Source: Hirudinaria manillensis (taxonomy: Eukaryota; Annelida; Clitellata; Hirudinida; Hirudinidae). Taken from it: a DNA stretch of 64,000 nucleotides. The notes under the pieces were generated by a model, which did not search any database, was not told where the DNA came from, and saw only the letters and a program-made list of their open reading frames with translations. The position numbers and the translations under genes were made by a program. The stretch covers positions 12,025,001 to 12,089,000 of the forward strand of contig CM067528.1 in NCBI GenBank assembly GCA_034509925.1, read 5' to 3'. This document shows, piece by piece, positions 1 through 13,100 of the stretch (position 1 is its first letter; every line of letters begins with the position of its first letter).

Positions 1-3000
1 ATCAGTTGGGCGTTCACAATTTTAATATTTAAAAATAAAATCAAGTCGCGTAATAAACACCGATATCAATAAAGCTAGGAAGAACAGTTTAAATTTTCAA
101 GAGCAGCTGTATTTTGTTGGTTCTTCCTGACTTTTCGTGCTCTCAATGGCCATCACTGCAAACCGTTGCATTCCATTGTGACTTTATATCTACTCATATC
201 TCGAAATGAAGCTCTTCTCTGAAATGCCATCTTCACTCGTGGCATAATCGACGAAAACGCCAACGCTGAATATTTTGGATCCAGAAATCCTGTTCAAAAT
301 TCTGCTAAATCTCCGGGAATAATTGCCCTTGTATAAAATTGTTTAGGAAAGCTGTAATAATGTTCCAAATCTCGAGGAGATTCGGAATTTCCTACTTTAG
401 TTCAACGAAGAACATTGTGTTCAGCGAACAATGTCTTATCAAAGCTTTGAAGTATGCTTCGAAAATAATTGTTATAACATAAATTGTATCGAGCATTTAA
501 TTGCCAGTATTCTGTATTAATGTTCTGGCGATGAATTTTCAGGATACTCCATTGAACAAATTAAAAATTAATCTATTGTAAAAAAAAAGCTGCTAGAATC
601 CGTGCATGAACTAAACGGCACCAATGGTTTGACCTTGTAGAAGAAAAGAAGATTATTAAATATTATCTGTTTAATTTCAATGATTTAATTCCTCCATTTC
701 AGTTAAATGGCAAAGTGGCGTCCCTAAGTTTAATAAGAACGTTTGCTTCAAGTGTATTGTCGGGACTGGAACACGAAACAATCACAAAAATTCAACTCAG
801 TTTTTTACCAGCCAAAACGTTGGGGTATGAATGATATTTTTGATATATTCGGTGAAGATGTGATGTCAATATGTCTTCCTATTCCTATTCACCTTCGGAA
901 GATGAAAATGGGCCTGAAATGGCGATATAGGTTAACTTTATTTTATCACAGGATCCGAGCGTGCAGAGGCAATGTAGTGGTCTCTGGCGAGAAAACCCAA
1001 TTAAAATGTCAAGTACTGAAATTATTCATACACGTTCGCCAGATGGTACCTCAACGTAAACAAATTGAAAAGAAACTGATGAATTTGAATTTTTGGGGAA
1101 AATTATGGCAAAGGCGATGATGAAATCAACTTCTTAACAACATTGAAACAGATATTACGCTCTTCTGATGATTGATGGAAATCGCGTGCATCATCTAGGA
1201 AAGCCATATTGTTACTTCGTCCTCGATGAGAATTTCCTAGTTTTACAAATAATGCCTCATCTCAGGCTTGAAGCGTGTATCGAAAATAATCGCCGAAAAT
1301 AACATTTTAAAATAACGATGAATTCATTGCCAGTGGTCTGTTCTTTAAATTCCGCTCTACGCCATGGAACCCTTCTGAAATCTGTGATCGGATATTTGTT
1401 ATTCGGTCTTTTCTCATCGCCTTCCTAAGATTTCAAAATGGCGCTGAAAACGTTTATTCATGGAATAGTAAATTCTCTAAAGAATTTGTTTGCTCCTTCT
1501 TGATTGACTGCCGTCTGGGACTTGTTTTCCACACGGATGGCTTTCCCCTTTCATAAAAAAGTCGTCGGACTGACGAAGGGTTTGCCTCTCGTCCCCTGCA
1601 AAAGAATTAAAAGGATGTCACTGATGACATGTTTTTGATTTTCACAGCAAACATCATTTGCTTAATTTAGAATTCAAATTTTCTAAAGCAGAGAACAATT
1701 TCTTTTAAATAGCTAATTAATTGTAAATCAGATGAAATAATAAAATTAAATTCACCTTAGAAATATCCGAATCTAGGAGGATAATTGAGGATAGAGAAAT
1801 TTAAATTCGAATTTTTCTCCCAAATCAATTTAATATTCTCCAATCCAAAATTATCCGAAAAGCCATATTAAAATCAGTCATTAGCAGAATAACCTTAAAG
1901 TCTGACAAAGTATTCACATTAAGGACTTATAATCATTTAAAATGGATTAATTGGCCTACAAAAAAACAAATATGACTTATAAATAAATTGGAGAAAAAAA
2001 AAGTAGCCACTTGTTGGAGCTTTAATCACATTAACAAGGCTACAAAGCTCAGGAATTCGACGTGCTATTCTTAACAGGCTGTTCTTCCATGCAGCTGTCT
2101 CAAATGGTGCACGCTCGGATGCTGCAACTCGACTCGATCGTCTTCGTGTTTTTGTTGTGTTCTTTGCTTTTGTCCTCGTGCTACGTCGAGAAATCTCCCG
2201 ACTGCGAAACTTCTCTCGAAACATCTTATCGCTAGTTTCAATGCTTGAAAACACAAGATAAAAATCACTAAGGATACGCCAGGAAGATTTATTTCAGAAT
2301 CTGAATATTTTTTTCTTTTTTTTTTGGAAAAGAAACATCATAAAGGAAAAGTAAGGAACGATGAAACGGCTGGAAGAAATGATTTTGTATCTCCTGACTT
2401 TGGATGCAACGGTTTTCATGTGAACGATGCAATCGACTCTTCGAGGAAGGAAATTGATCGTCTTAACAGGTTGAAAAGAGAGGGGCGGATTGCAAGGATC
2501 GACTTTCGAGTTAGAAACTTTCGCGCAACAAACATGAATTTGCTCCTGTTGTATCAGTCGCCATAAAGTAAAGTTTGAACAAAATGTATTGCTGTCTTCT
2601 GGCACCGGTCGCATCCTGAGGAGTGATATGTTTTCAATGAACCCGTGAGGGTGCGTTTTGTTTTTTTTCCAAAAATTCCGTAATAACTCATTGTGATTTA
2701 AATTGGATTTCCCGTGCTTTAAGAACTAATCCTATAGATTTATTATGACTTTTTTTAAATACCATTTGAAATAACACGAGTTAATGGATGAATCTGTACT
2801 CAATATTTCCAATCGATGAGAACTGGTGATCAATACTTTGAAAACGGATCTTTACAAATGTTTTCTAAAATTATTTTGAAATATCCTAATTTCAGCGTAT
2901 TGGAAAACATTACATCATGTTTTTTGTTATATTAACAGCGTATTATACGTTATAAATTACAGTTTATACCTGGAATAAAGTGTATTAAAATAATTGTAAA

Positions 3001-3147
3001 TATTTTGAGATTACAGTGTTTTTTGGAGATTTATAGTGTATATATGGAAATTATAAAAAAATATCATTCGATATGAAATCTTGAGTTTTAAGAATATCCA
3101 TTTCACATCTTAGTTGGAGTTCATGTCTTGACCCGAATGATCTGAAA
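1..3147. other. AT-rich region upstream of sif, no supportable gene
   Basis: This stretch holds short AT-rich sequence and homopolymer runs. An open frame of 125 codons at 743-1120 (+) has no family I recognise and no convincing splice context, so I do not call it a gene. Several shorter frames near 1940-2610 lie on both strands and look fortuitous. The last few hundred bases must contain the 5' untranslated region and possibly the promoter of the sif homologue whose start codon is at 3148, but I see no clear core promoter. Confidence 0.5.
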
Positions 3148-6100
3148 ATGGGTAATAACCTTTGCGCCACGTGGCAAAAGGCCGGCTACGATTGGTCATT
3201 GAAGAAGGACACCCATCTAATTAGGTCGGTTTTGATTAGTTTTTCAAATTTTCCATCATTGACTCGTCACTGGTTTTGGCTCAGTGATTACATTTGGCTT
3301 GATTATTTTTCTGATTAACTTTTTTTTCGACGATAAGCCTTTGTTATAAATTTCCAGGTAAACATTTAAAGTAATTGATCTTGTTAACTCTTCATTATTA
3401 ATCTATCCAAGAAAAAAAAGAGGCTAATTCCCTCACCTGATACGAGCCCTTAATCAAACCAATAATCCTACCCAGATAGGAAGCAGCTCGCATTGATTAC
3501 TTCGAGCCCGTGCAGTAAAAAATACGTTCACAATTTTTAAGTCATTTGCTCAACATTTTTTTTCTAATTTCGAAATTGATACTTGGACATTTGAAGATCT
3601 TTCTTTTAGCTTCGTCGTGGTTTCATTTTGTGAACACGGGGTTTTTCCATCTCGTTAAATTAAATTAATTTTATTTAAACGAGATTTTATATAAAAAAAA
3701 GTTGGAAAATCGACGAAAATGTTTACTGATAAGACTGGTATTCCTTTGAACCATACTTCTTTACGTGATGCTTTTTGATTTCTTTTTTCGATTGCTTTGT
3801 TCACGTGAATGTATGTCTGACGAGGTAATTAAATATTTATAATTATTATTATAAAAATTATAATATATTATTACATAATTATTATGATTGTGCCACAATT
3901 TGTTTGTCTTTATAAATTGCTAATGGCTTATTAATCACTTTACATCGCTTGAGACAATTTTGTCTTTGACAGCTATGACTTTGTACGGAAGTTTATCACG
4001 GATTATTATTATTATTATTAATTATCTATAATATTATAGCATTAAATATAAAATGCCATTTAACCGATTATTAATTTCACAATTTTCAAATATTTATTTA
4101 AGCAGAAAGAGAACATCATCTGCGTACATCTGGTCAGTAATTGTTTCTCGTTTTGGTTACTAGGGCACATGAGGCTGACAATAACAATCCGCTAATTACG
4201 TTTTAGCATTTTACCATTTTACCATTTTTAGAATTTACTAAGAATAATTGGAAAAAAGTAAAAGGCCGCATTAAAGAAAGACTTGTAATAATATTTGGAA
4301 TAAATCCGCAATCATTATGGAGGTATAACCAAGCATCGAGAAAAGGAGATTTTGCAAACCTTTCATAACCAAAGACTCTGAATAGTGCCCTGAGTGAGTG
4401 AGTGAGTGAGTGAGTGAGTGAGTGAGTGAGTGAGTGAGTGAGTGAGTGAGTGAGTGAGTGAGTGAGTGAGTGAGTGAGTGAGTGAGTGAGTGAGTGAGTG
4501 AGTGAGTGAGTGAGTGAGTGAGTGAGTGAGTGGAATGCAATTCTTAGGATCCCATATTGCACGAATCACCAGAGGGGTTTCAACCTTTTATTGTTAAGCA
4601 AATCCATTGGATAAGACCGCATAATTTTGGAAGCTTTTAGAAAATAGATTTATATTCTGGAAGCAATAACAACATAAGCGATAAACAATTGTATTTCATT
4701 TCACTTGGTTTCATTTCACTGTCTCTAGAATTAAGTGATATTTGAACAAATATCGGGTTTTAAATTTGCCATTCATGTACATTGTTTCATATTTAGACTT
4801 TTAGGTTTAAGTATAAATATATTTTTATCTATATATTTATATATATAATCATAAACTTTTTTTGACGTTTTTAAAGTTTTAATTAAAGTCAACTTTTAAA
4901 AAACTAAAGTCAAGAAAGAATAAAAATTATTAAATAAAACAATCTTTACACAGAAAGATCAAATTTTCTGGCTGATAAACAGAAGTTAACTGAAGTGGCA
5001 TGAAGAAATAATATTAAAATCACAACGATTTTGAAACAATTTTAGAAAATTTATTTAAAATTAATCCAAAACAAAACACTGATACAAAAATATGGCAGAG
5101 TTTTCAACTTTATTCAATGACTTTTTCCAGTCAAATATAAGTCCACGTAGCAACTAATTTTACATTCCACGATATTACGAAAACGACAATTTATTGGTCG
5201 CAAGAGTCTTGTTATTGGAAGAAAATTACTTTATATTAGGGGGATACCTTCAGTCAATTTGATCACATGGTCATAATGGTTGTCATTGGTTACCTGATGG
5301 ATGCCTTTCGTATATGTAATATATAATTTATTACATCTATATGCTTAACAACATTGGTAATTCTGTAATAAATAAATGAATGAATCCAATATTAAATTAA
5401 GAAGCTTTAATTCAATAGATTGAGTTGTCAAATATCATTGGTTCGATATTTGAACATCCAATGAAAGTCCTGACATTTCGAGATCTTTGGGTTATTCATC
5501 TTTGTCTTCATATTTGCTTTCACATCGGAAGCAAAGATCTTCAATCACTTATTTCAACCAGAGGTTACTCAATTTAACACGAAATAGATGAAATTGAAAA
5601 TAGCATTAACACCAGCAACATTAATGTTTATTCAAAGAATGAATTAAACAGTTTAATTTATTTATCCCATGAGTTGAGACAGTATTTCTATGGATCTCAC
5701 TCTTGGCTTAAAAAAAAAACACTTGACTGTAATATCTTGAAAGATTGAGCAACTTTATAGAACCAAATTTGAATTATTTACAGATATTGTGAGATATAAT
5801 TTTTTGTATCCCTCCCCTGATTGGTTCACCTGGCAGCAGCCGTGCCTTCATATTTCAAAATTCAAAAATTGTGAGCAAATCCAACCACAAAGGTTTTAAA
5901 GAGTTTTGAATATTTTTTTTTTTACTAAACATCAAGAAATACTCCGACAACAATCCTGGTTTTCCCTTCACGAGCGAACAAGTCAGGACACATGAATGTG
6001 AAGATTTTTTTAATTCTTTTTATCACTGTTTATCATCACTGTTTAACATGCTCCTTGTTTTTAGACATTTTTATTTTCGAATCTTTCTTTGTGAATGTTT

Positions 6101-7105
6101 TTCCTTCGTTCGGCATCAACATATTTTCTCCATCTTATTAGCAATGGCGTTCCTTACTTTTTTAATACTTGATGAATACTTTTCGTACCTTTTCATCTTG
6201 ATAATTCGAATAATTTGTGGATTATTGATCGTTCCAAACAAACAATTGTTAAACAAATGTGTTTACTTTTAAAAAGTTCTTTTATAAGATAAATCTCCCA
6301 GCAAGGTTTGCTCCAAAGTCAATAAATTTTCTCAATGATGATGTTAAATTATTCTCATAGACCTACAAAGCCTTGTACACATCATAAATAAGATAACGTT
6401 ATACAGGATAAAATTGATGAAACAAAGACATTTTCATCCCAAAAAAAAAAACACTTCACGGATGCCATTCACTGTTTTTATTTATGCTTCATTTTATTCT
6501 TTCGTTTCAAAAAGGCATCCATGAATTGAAATGATTTTTCTATTATTCTCTTCATGGATTCTTAATTTACGTGGAGAGTTGTGCTTTGTTGATGTAGGCA
6601 AAACAATATTATATTTTAATTGAAGTGTTGTTGGTTGGATTTACTGGAAAGCTTTTCAATAATGTGAAATTCATTCAGGTCATCGGTGTAAACAGATCCG
6701 CTCGTTTGTTTTAACACAATCTTATGCACGTACAATAATGAAATTATCTCTAATTTAGGAAAGCATCAGCAATTATGTTAATTTATAAAAACTGATTTTT
6801 TCCAAGTTGTTTAAACCTGTCGAAATGTGTGATGACAAAGATGAACCAAATACAAGAGTCGGTTGTTGGAAGCTTTGCTGTTTTCCTCTAACGTGGGTGG
6901 TCTGAAATGATTCTAGAGATTTCTAGAGAGTTACAAGTTGAGGCAATGTTTTGGAAACGATTCTTTTCAGTTTGGAAGGATCATTGTTTGAGTTTTAGGA
7001 GCAATTTGATATTTAACAATAAATGTTTGTTTGTATGAAATTATGTCGTGTCATAATGATTAAAATTCGACCTCAGCAAAAAAAATATTCGGCATATGCA
7101 CTTAG

Positions 7106-7141
<36 letters not shown>

Positions 7142-10100
7142 TTAATAATGAAAATCAAGATTATACGTTACATTGTTTTTTCGAAATGCCTATATTATAT
7201 CCAAATAATAAAACAAAAGGCAGGAAAAAAGTCACGAGGTTCTATTTCCATATTAAACAAACAAAACAAAAAACAAACAAAGAAATAATTTCGGAAAAAA
7301 ATCTGGAAAATGATTTGGCCCTAATCTTCAATTCACAATTTTTGTGAATGGACAACATAGACATACATAAAACGTAGGCTTCGTAAGGATGGAAATGACA
7401 ACAACGGTTGTGACTAATGGCTTGTTATCCCGGTGCAACATCTGGCTTCCTATTTTCTAGGTCGCACGGCTTCTCGTTATCATCATTTCTTCTTGGAAAT
7501 TGTACTTGGGAATAATAAGATAGAAGACAATGGGATTCCCTGTGGGTAATTCTCATAAGAGCTGCTTCTCTTTGTGAGAGATGAAATAGCAACAACGATA
7601 TTTATAATAACGCTTGTGTAATTGCAGTATTGGAATGTCTCTTAGAGACTTCAGTAACGATGGCACTTACAGATGATATTATATTATGAGATTATATATT
7701 ATAAGATAATATATTATAATATATGTAACATATAAGATAATATGTAATATATAAGATAACTTATTGATAATATATCATAAGTATAACAATTATAATGTAA
7801 ACGCCTTTATAGGAGGATAAAGACGTCGCAAATTATTCTTTGGACAAGGAATCTTTTATTTTTGTTTTGTGGAAATCACTTTAACATTTTGAGACAAAAA
7901 GTGCTCAACACCTTCTGTTAAATGCGAATGTCGGAAACAATGTTCAAAGTGCAAACATTTTCATTCAAATGCGTGTAATGTTTACAGTACAAAGTGCAAC
8001 AAATAGCAACAAAAAGAAATGTTGGAAAATATAGGAAATAATGATTTCCTAAAACAAGTTTTATTTATTTTCCAAAATTATTTAAAATTCGACTTTCTTT
8101 CTTTCGAAGAAAACGCAAATTATAAAATCTTTGTTAGGCTTCCCATTACTAAAACCGTAGGAAAGCAAATATAATTCATAATGGAAGATTTTCTTGCAAC
8201 TTTTGATTTCTGAAAAAAAAATAGAAATAACATTAATAATAATAATATTATTTTTATCCCGAATGCATATTTATATTACATTACAATTAATTTATATAAT
8301 ACTGTACTACCATACAATGTCCAAAGTGACCAAAGTATAAATGTGATTAGCGGAAGAATCAATAAAGCTTTGAAATTAAAATAACTTTAACATTAAACAA
8401 ATAATTTGAAATAATCATTTAAATAAATTCTCGGAGAAATAAGCATTTGAGTTATAAAACATATTCACCCCTTTGACAGCTTTATAGAACACACATTTCC
8501 ATCGATTGGCTTGATTTTACCTGTGCTCCGGTATTGATCAGTCCTCGACATAGAATTGCAAACCGCCTTTATCAACGTGTTAATAACGTAATGGCAGACG
8601 CTTCTGCAGACAAATCACAATTAGGCGAATTAGGAGAATATTAAAACATGAAAATGAAAAGAACGTTCGTAAATTATTTCATGACAGAGAAGATTTTCAG
8701 AGAGAGAGAGAGAGAGAAAACCATCGAAATAACCACCATGATAACGACGACGACGACGATGATGATATCGGTGACAGTGATGATGAACATAATGTTGAAA
8801 GTGCATACTGTTGACCTCCTATCGATATCGCATCTCAGAAGAAAGAATTTACAAAATTATCTTGGAATAATTTCATAATTTTGACAGGAGAGTCAGAATA
8901 AACGTAGTCTTAGATGCATCGATACAGAATCGAAAAGTCACTCGAATTTGCTAGACTATCATTAAAAGGTCAAGGCGTGTAACCTCGAAATACAAAAGTA
9001 TTTACAACATCGGAGACCTTCCTGTCTGTTAAAAAGAGACCGAGCGGTCAAGGGCGTTCACTGGCGGTGGCAGGTGCGCGTACGACTGGATGGATGCAGT
9101 GTGCACTGGAGTGCACCTAAACCTACCCTTGCTGTCCACTTCTTTGTTATCGACCGCTCTCTCCACTGCAGCCTGTTGCTAGGATGGCCGCCGTTGCTAG
9201 GCAAACCTTATAATTTCCTGTCGCATCGTTGACTTTCCATCAGAGCTCCTTATCACGGGGTTTTTATTTCGCCGGTGATAAAGTATCCAGCTCTCGTGGA
9301 CGATGACGTCATAGCCGGTGCTATATTTATAGTTTTATATTAGAAATGCATGCGAGAGTTTGATTAGAGGATGAGAATTTGCTAAATTATTGCCTTTTAG
9401 TAAACGGGATGTTATATTGATTACAATACTTTCATCAGTTCATGATACGAATGAATTAAACTGTCAAGAGTGTTATGAACGTGGCTTGATTGTAAACCTC
9501 ACTTAAACACCTGTTGATGTTGGTCCTGTTTGGATGACTTATTGTCCACAAAGAGTTTTATGTATTATGATCTTTTTTTTTAACATTGTGTGTTGCGTTC
9601 AATAAAATCAATATATCAAACCTGCTCGATCTTCAAATACGGAATTTCCTAGTTTACAATGTGCTCTGCACAATCATGTAAACAAATTATTGAAACTATG
9701 ACCGTCCACATTCTCTGAAAAAAGCTAGTGATCCATTTATGATCCCAAATTAGATTATTAAAATGTTTATTAAATGGAATTGCTTTAACAAGATGTCGTT
9801 TCTAATGTTTCATAAAATAGTTAAATAAAATAGTATTTAAAATTAAAAAACAAAATTTGAAGATGTTTATTTGAATGAATTTCACCGACTTTGGACGATC
9901 TCTCATTACTTATCATCTTTCAATTGAACTTTGCATGTTGTGCCTTTGAATGAAATTGGAACTGCAATTAAAATTTAATTAGTCATTGTCAAATTGTAAA
10001 ATTTAATTTAAAATAAAAAAACTTAAATTTTAAAATTTGTTTCTTTTTTTTTAATTTTAAAATTTAGTTTTTTTAATCGTTAATGGCCGCTCTAATAGGC

Positions 10101-13100
10101 AATCAGGAAAGCATGTCAAACACGCCAATTCCCCAATGTCATTGCTCCCAGCCTTATTGTGTTGTTTCCAACATTATTCAGATCTTGAATCAAACTAACC
10201 CTAACAACTGCATACTATTTATGAATGGTCAGTATTTCTTTAATCGATAGACCAGCAAACGCTCCTACAAAAAAATATATTTGAACATTTGAAGCATTTA
10301 TTAAAAAAAAAAAACAAACTAAAAAACATCTAAATCACGTCCGATCAGGTTATGGGCAGAAATATTTGAAGTGAGGGAGGAAAACACCGAAACGTACTGG
10401 GGCAGAGTATCAGAGGATGTGGTTCCAGTCAACGTGGCATTCGTCCAAAACATGGCCGAAACCACCTTCCAGCTGACTGCTTACAACAGATTGGTCGAGA
10501 AGATATTTGATGTTTACCTCATCCAACCAGGTTCATTGAGAATCAATTTGTGATTTATGCTGTCATATGGATTTCAAATACTAGATGAATTATTTACCAA
10601 AATGCATTTTATTATTTACGTGCAGAAGAATTCTTTTCAACATGTCTTTTTGTGTCTCACAAAGCCTCAGTTTTTTGAAGAATGAGGCCAAAATAAACTT
10701 TTATTTTGAAATTTGATGCGTTACAAATTTATGTTAATTTGGGTTCTAATCATCATCGTCGTCGTCGTCGTCATCATCATCACAGTCGCTCTCATCAGCA
10801 TCAAATCATTTTCATTAAATTCATTTTAGTAAATTTTCATCGTTACTTGGATTTTTCTCGAAACTGCTCCAATGTCGTCGTAAACATCGTAAGATGGATG
10901 CTGCAATTTAAATTATAAACTTAGGCAATTTAAAAATGCATGTTGAAAATAATTCACGATTAACTCAGGTACGAGAATCATCCAAGCGACTGATTGTTTT
11001 GTTCATTGGCGGGATTCAAAGCAGAACAAGGAATGGGGTTTGAACTTCACCACGTCCTCTGACGCCCGCAAGTTTAGGGAATGCTGCACGGTAGTTGGAT
11101 TTGTTGTTCTTGCTGCTGCTGTTGTTGTTGCGCAGAGTTGCATTGATTCATGTTTTCAATTTCAGTTTTGTTTGTTTGTGTTATTGTAATGTATTTTTAT
11201 TATTTTTTTAATTGTTTTTAATTATGTTTTTATTATTAGATATCGTCATTCGTTACATCGCATAGGATCGCATCCGTGAATAGGAAATGCGGCTAAAATG
11301 GCTTAATTAAATTCCACACTCGTTACCCCTGCTTTTGCACTTTTTTATGCCGAAATAATTATTACAAAATATCAACATAATTTAATAATTTAAAATTATT
11401 AATGCATTAATTTAATCATTTAAAATGCAACTTTAGAGCCGCATCTATTTAAGTCTCCCGAAGAAACCAGTGCCTCCGTCGGATGCAAAAGTAAGTCTTA
11501 AATTGAAATATTCGATTCTATATAATATAATAATTATTATAAATATTATAATTAATAATAATAATAATTATTATTATTATAATTTATATATTTTGTTGGT
11601 GTTAGCTTGATACTTTTAAGGCTATCCTTGACTAGTTTTAGCTGGAACCTTGCAAACGAAGCTAAAGATACTATCTAAATAACTTCTATTAAATAAAGTT
11701 ATGAGCAAGACAGTTCGAAAAGTTGTGAAACCCTCCGACAAATCATTCATAATTTATCATTATTTATTCATAATTTATTATTAATTATTCGTTATTATCT
11801 TGTTACTTTTTATGGCAAGTGCCTATCATAATCATCCATTTGCTTTTGAAGCAAAACGATGAATCGAGAATGATGTAAAACGTGTCTCCCGTCAGCCTCA
11901 TATCCGTGCACTGACGATTTTGGAAGATTTTCGCCAAAGAAATTTGTATAAAAGTCAAAAAATTGTTTTAAAAAAACCCACCTGGTCTTCGTCATGTCAA
12001 TGCAACGACATCCTTGCGTCTCGGACGCCAGCGTGCCACAAAATATGAAAATAAAATAAAAAATTTAAAACATTTGAAATTTAAATAAATAAATAAATAA
12101 AATGCTTCTTAAAATTTAATGAACCTATAATAAACATCCGTTCTGTTTACATCCTGGAAAATGTTAACGACCGATAAATAATTGCTCTGCTTTGTCATGC
12201 AATTTATTAGAGAATATCCAAAAACGGGAAAAAATCTTTTAAAAAAAACTCTGAATAATGGACTGAATTCTCAACTAGCAAAAGAAACTAGTTAGGGTTT
12301 TTGATTATGATTATTAATCTATTTTCCAAGTAATTTGTTTTGAATCGTGATTTTAGAAATTTACACTTGAAGTTTAGGTTAAAAGAATTCCTCAAAGTTT
12401 TTGCTCAAACTTCGAATGCTGTTTAGGTCATTGCTTGCATTTAGATGGATATTTGCATTTAGAAATCTACGAGCACAGGTCAACAGCAACAAAATGTACA
12501 ACATCCTCCGCAAATATCTCCCAATCATTCTCGTTGTCTCCACCATGCGACACCAAGGCGTGCAACAAATTCAAAGGACGAAATGGCAAAAGTCGATTCT
12601 CAGAAGCTCTACGGCACTCTACCCAACACTGCTTCTTCAAAGGCCTGCCAACAGGTACGTTTGGATGTCCAAAACATTGCTGTACGCTCGACTCAGCTGG
12701 GCTAGCTTGCTAAAACTTGAATTATCACAAATTTCAGAGCGAATTTGTTAGACAATACTCTCGGATTTTCTAGTGGTCTTAGTAAACAATCGTTTAAAAA
12801 TAGAATCGCCAGTCAATGTCAGTTTATCTGGACAATCGCTGTTGCTGTGAACTCGACTATCAACAGCATCAACAACAGCTGTACAACAGCCAGGAAAGAT
12901 GTGCGGTTCACTCTGCCATGGTTCTGACCACTCAACAACAAAGGCAATACCTCAGCCAGCACACTTGTTCCGGACTGTACGGATCTGTTCCATCGTCGGC
13001 CGCTGAAATGCAACGTCGCTGTTGTCGCTGTTCGCACTGCGCCCATATGGCAGTTTCGGGCCAATGCAACGTCTTCAAAGCCGACCATGCCAATGTTTGC

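Larger units (their letters stand above)
3225..10348 (+). other. sif intron 1 (7.1 kb)
   Basis: This long intron has no internal coding segment I can support. It contains the (GAGT)n array at 4391-4532, an AAT array at 7106-7149, AT-rich inverted-repeat-like sequence around 7675-7790 and 8225-8300, a short AG run near 8700, and one GC-richer, non-repetitive island at about 9040-9340 described separately. Small open frames (for example 6048-6272, 7096-7347 and 8648-8878) are low-complexity or hydrophobic chance frames. Confidence 0.7.
3148..11490 (+). other. sif: sif part 1: myristoylated N-terminus and WH1/EVH1 domain (exons 1-4)
   Basis: Exons: 3148-3224, 10349-10530, 10969-11090, 11437-11490. 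Exon 1 begins [20 protein letters not shown]; glycine 2 and small or polar following residues suit N-myristoylation, as in Sif (MGNKLSCSC). Exon 2 starts inside codon 26 and reads [20 protein letters not shown]. Exons 2-3 carry the WH1 fold: [29 protein letters not shown], then the signature stretches CFVHW and [20 protein letters not shown]1/EVH1 domains bind proline-rich partners. Vertebrate TIAM1/2 lack this domain. Exon 4 encodes [18 protein letters not shown] and stays in phase 0. Exon 1 is supported by phase and by similarity of [10 protein letters not shown] across the junction to Sif HLLRLWAEVF. Confidence 0.9.

Noticed and set aside
743..1120. 125-codon plus-strand frame, considered as a transposase remnant
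   Set aside because: No recognisable catalytic motif, terminal repeat or splice context; composition is compatible with chance.
4203..4569. Three overlapping minus-strand frames with Thr-His-Ser-Leu repeats
   Set aside because: They are read through the TGAG microsatellite in every reverse frame; no coding signal outside the repeat.
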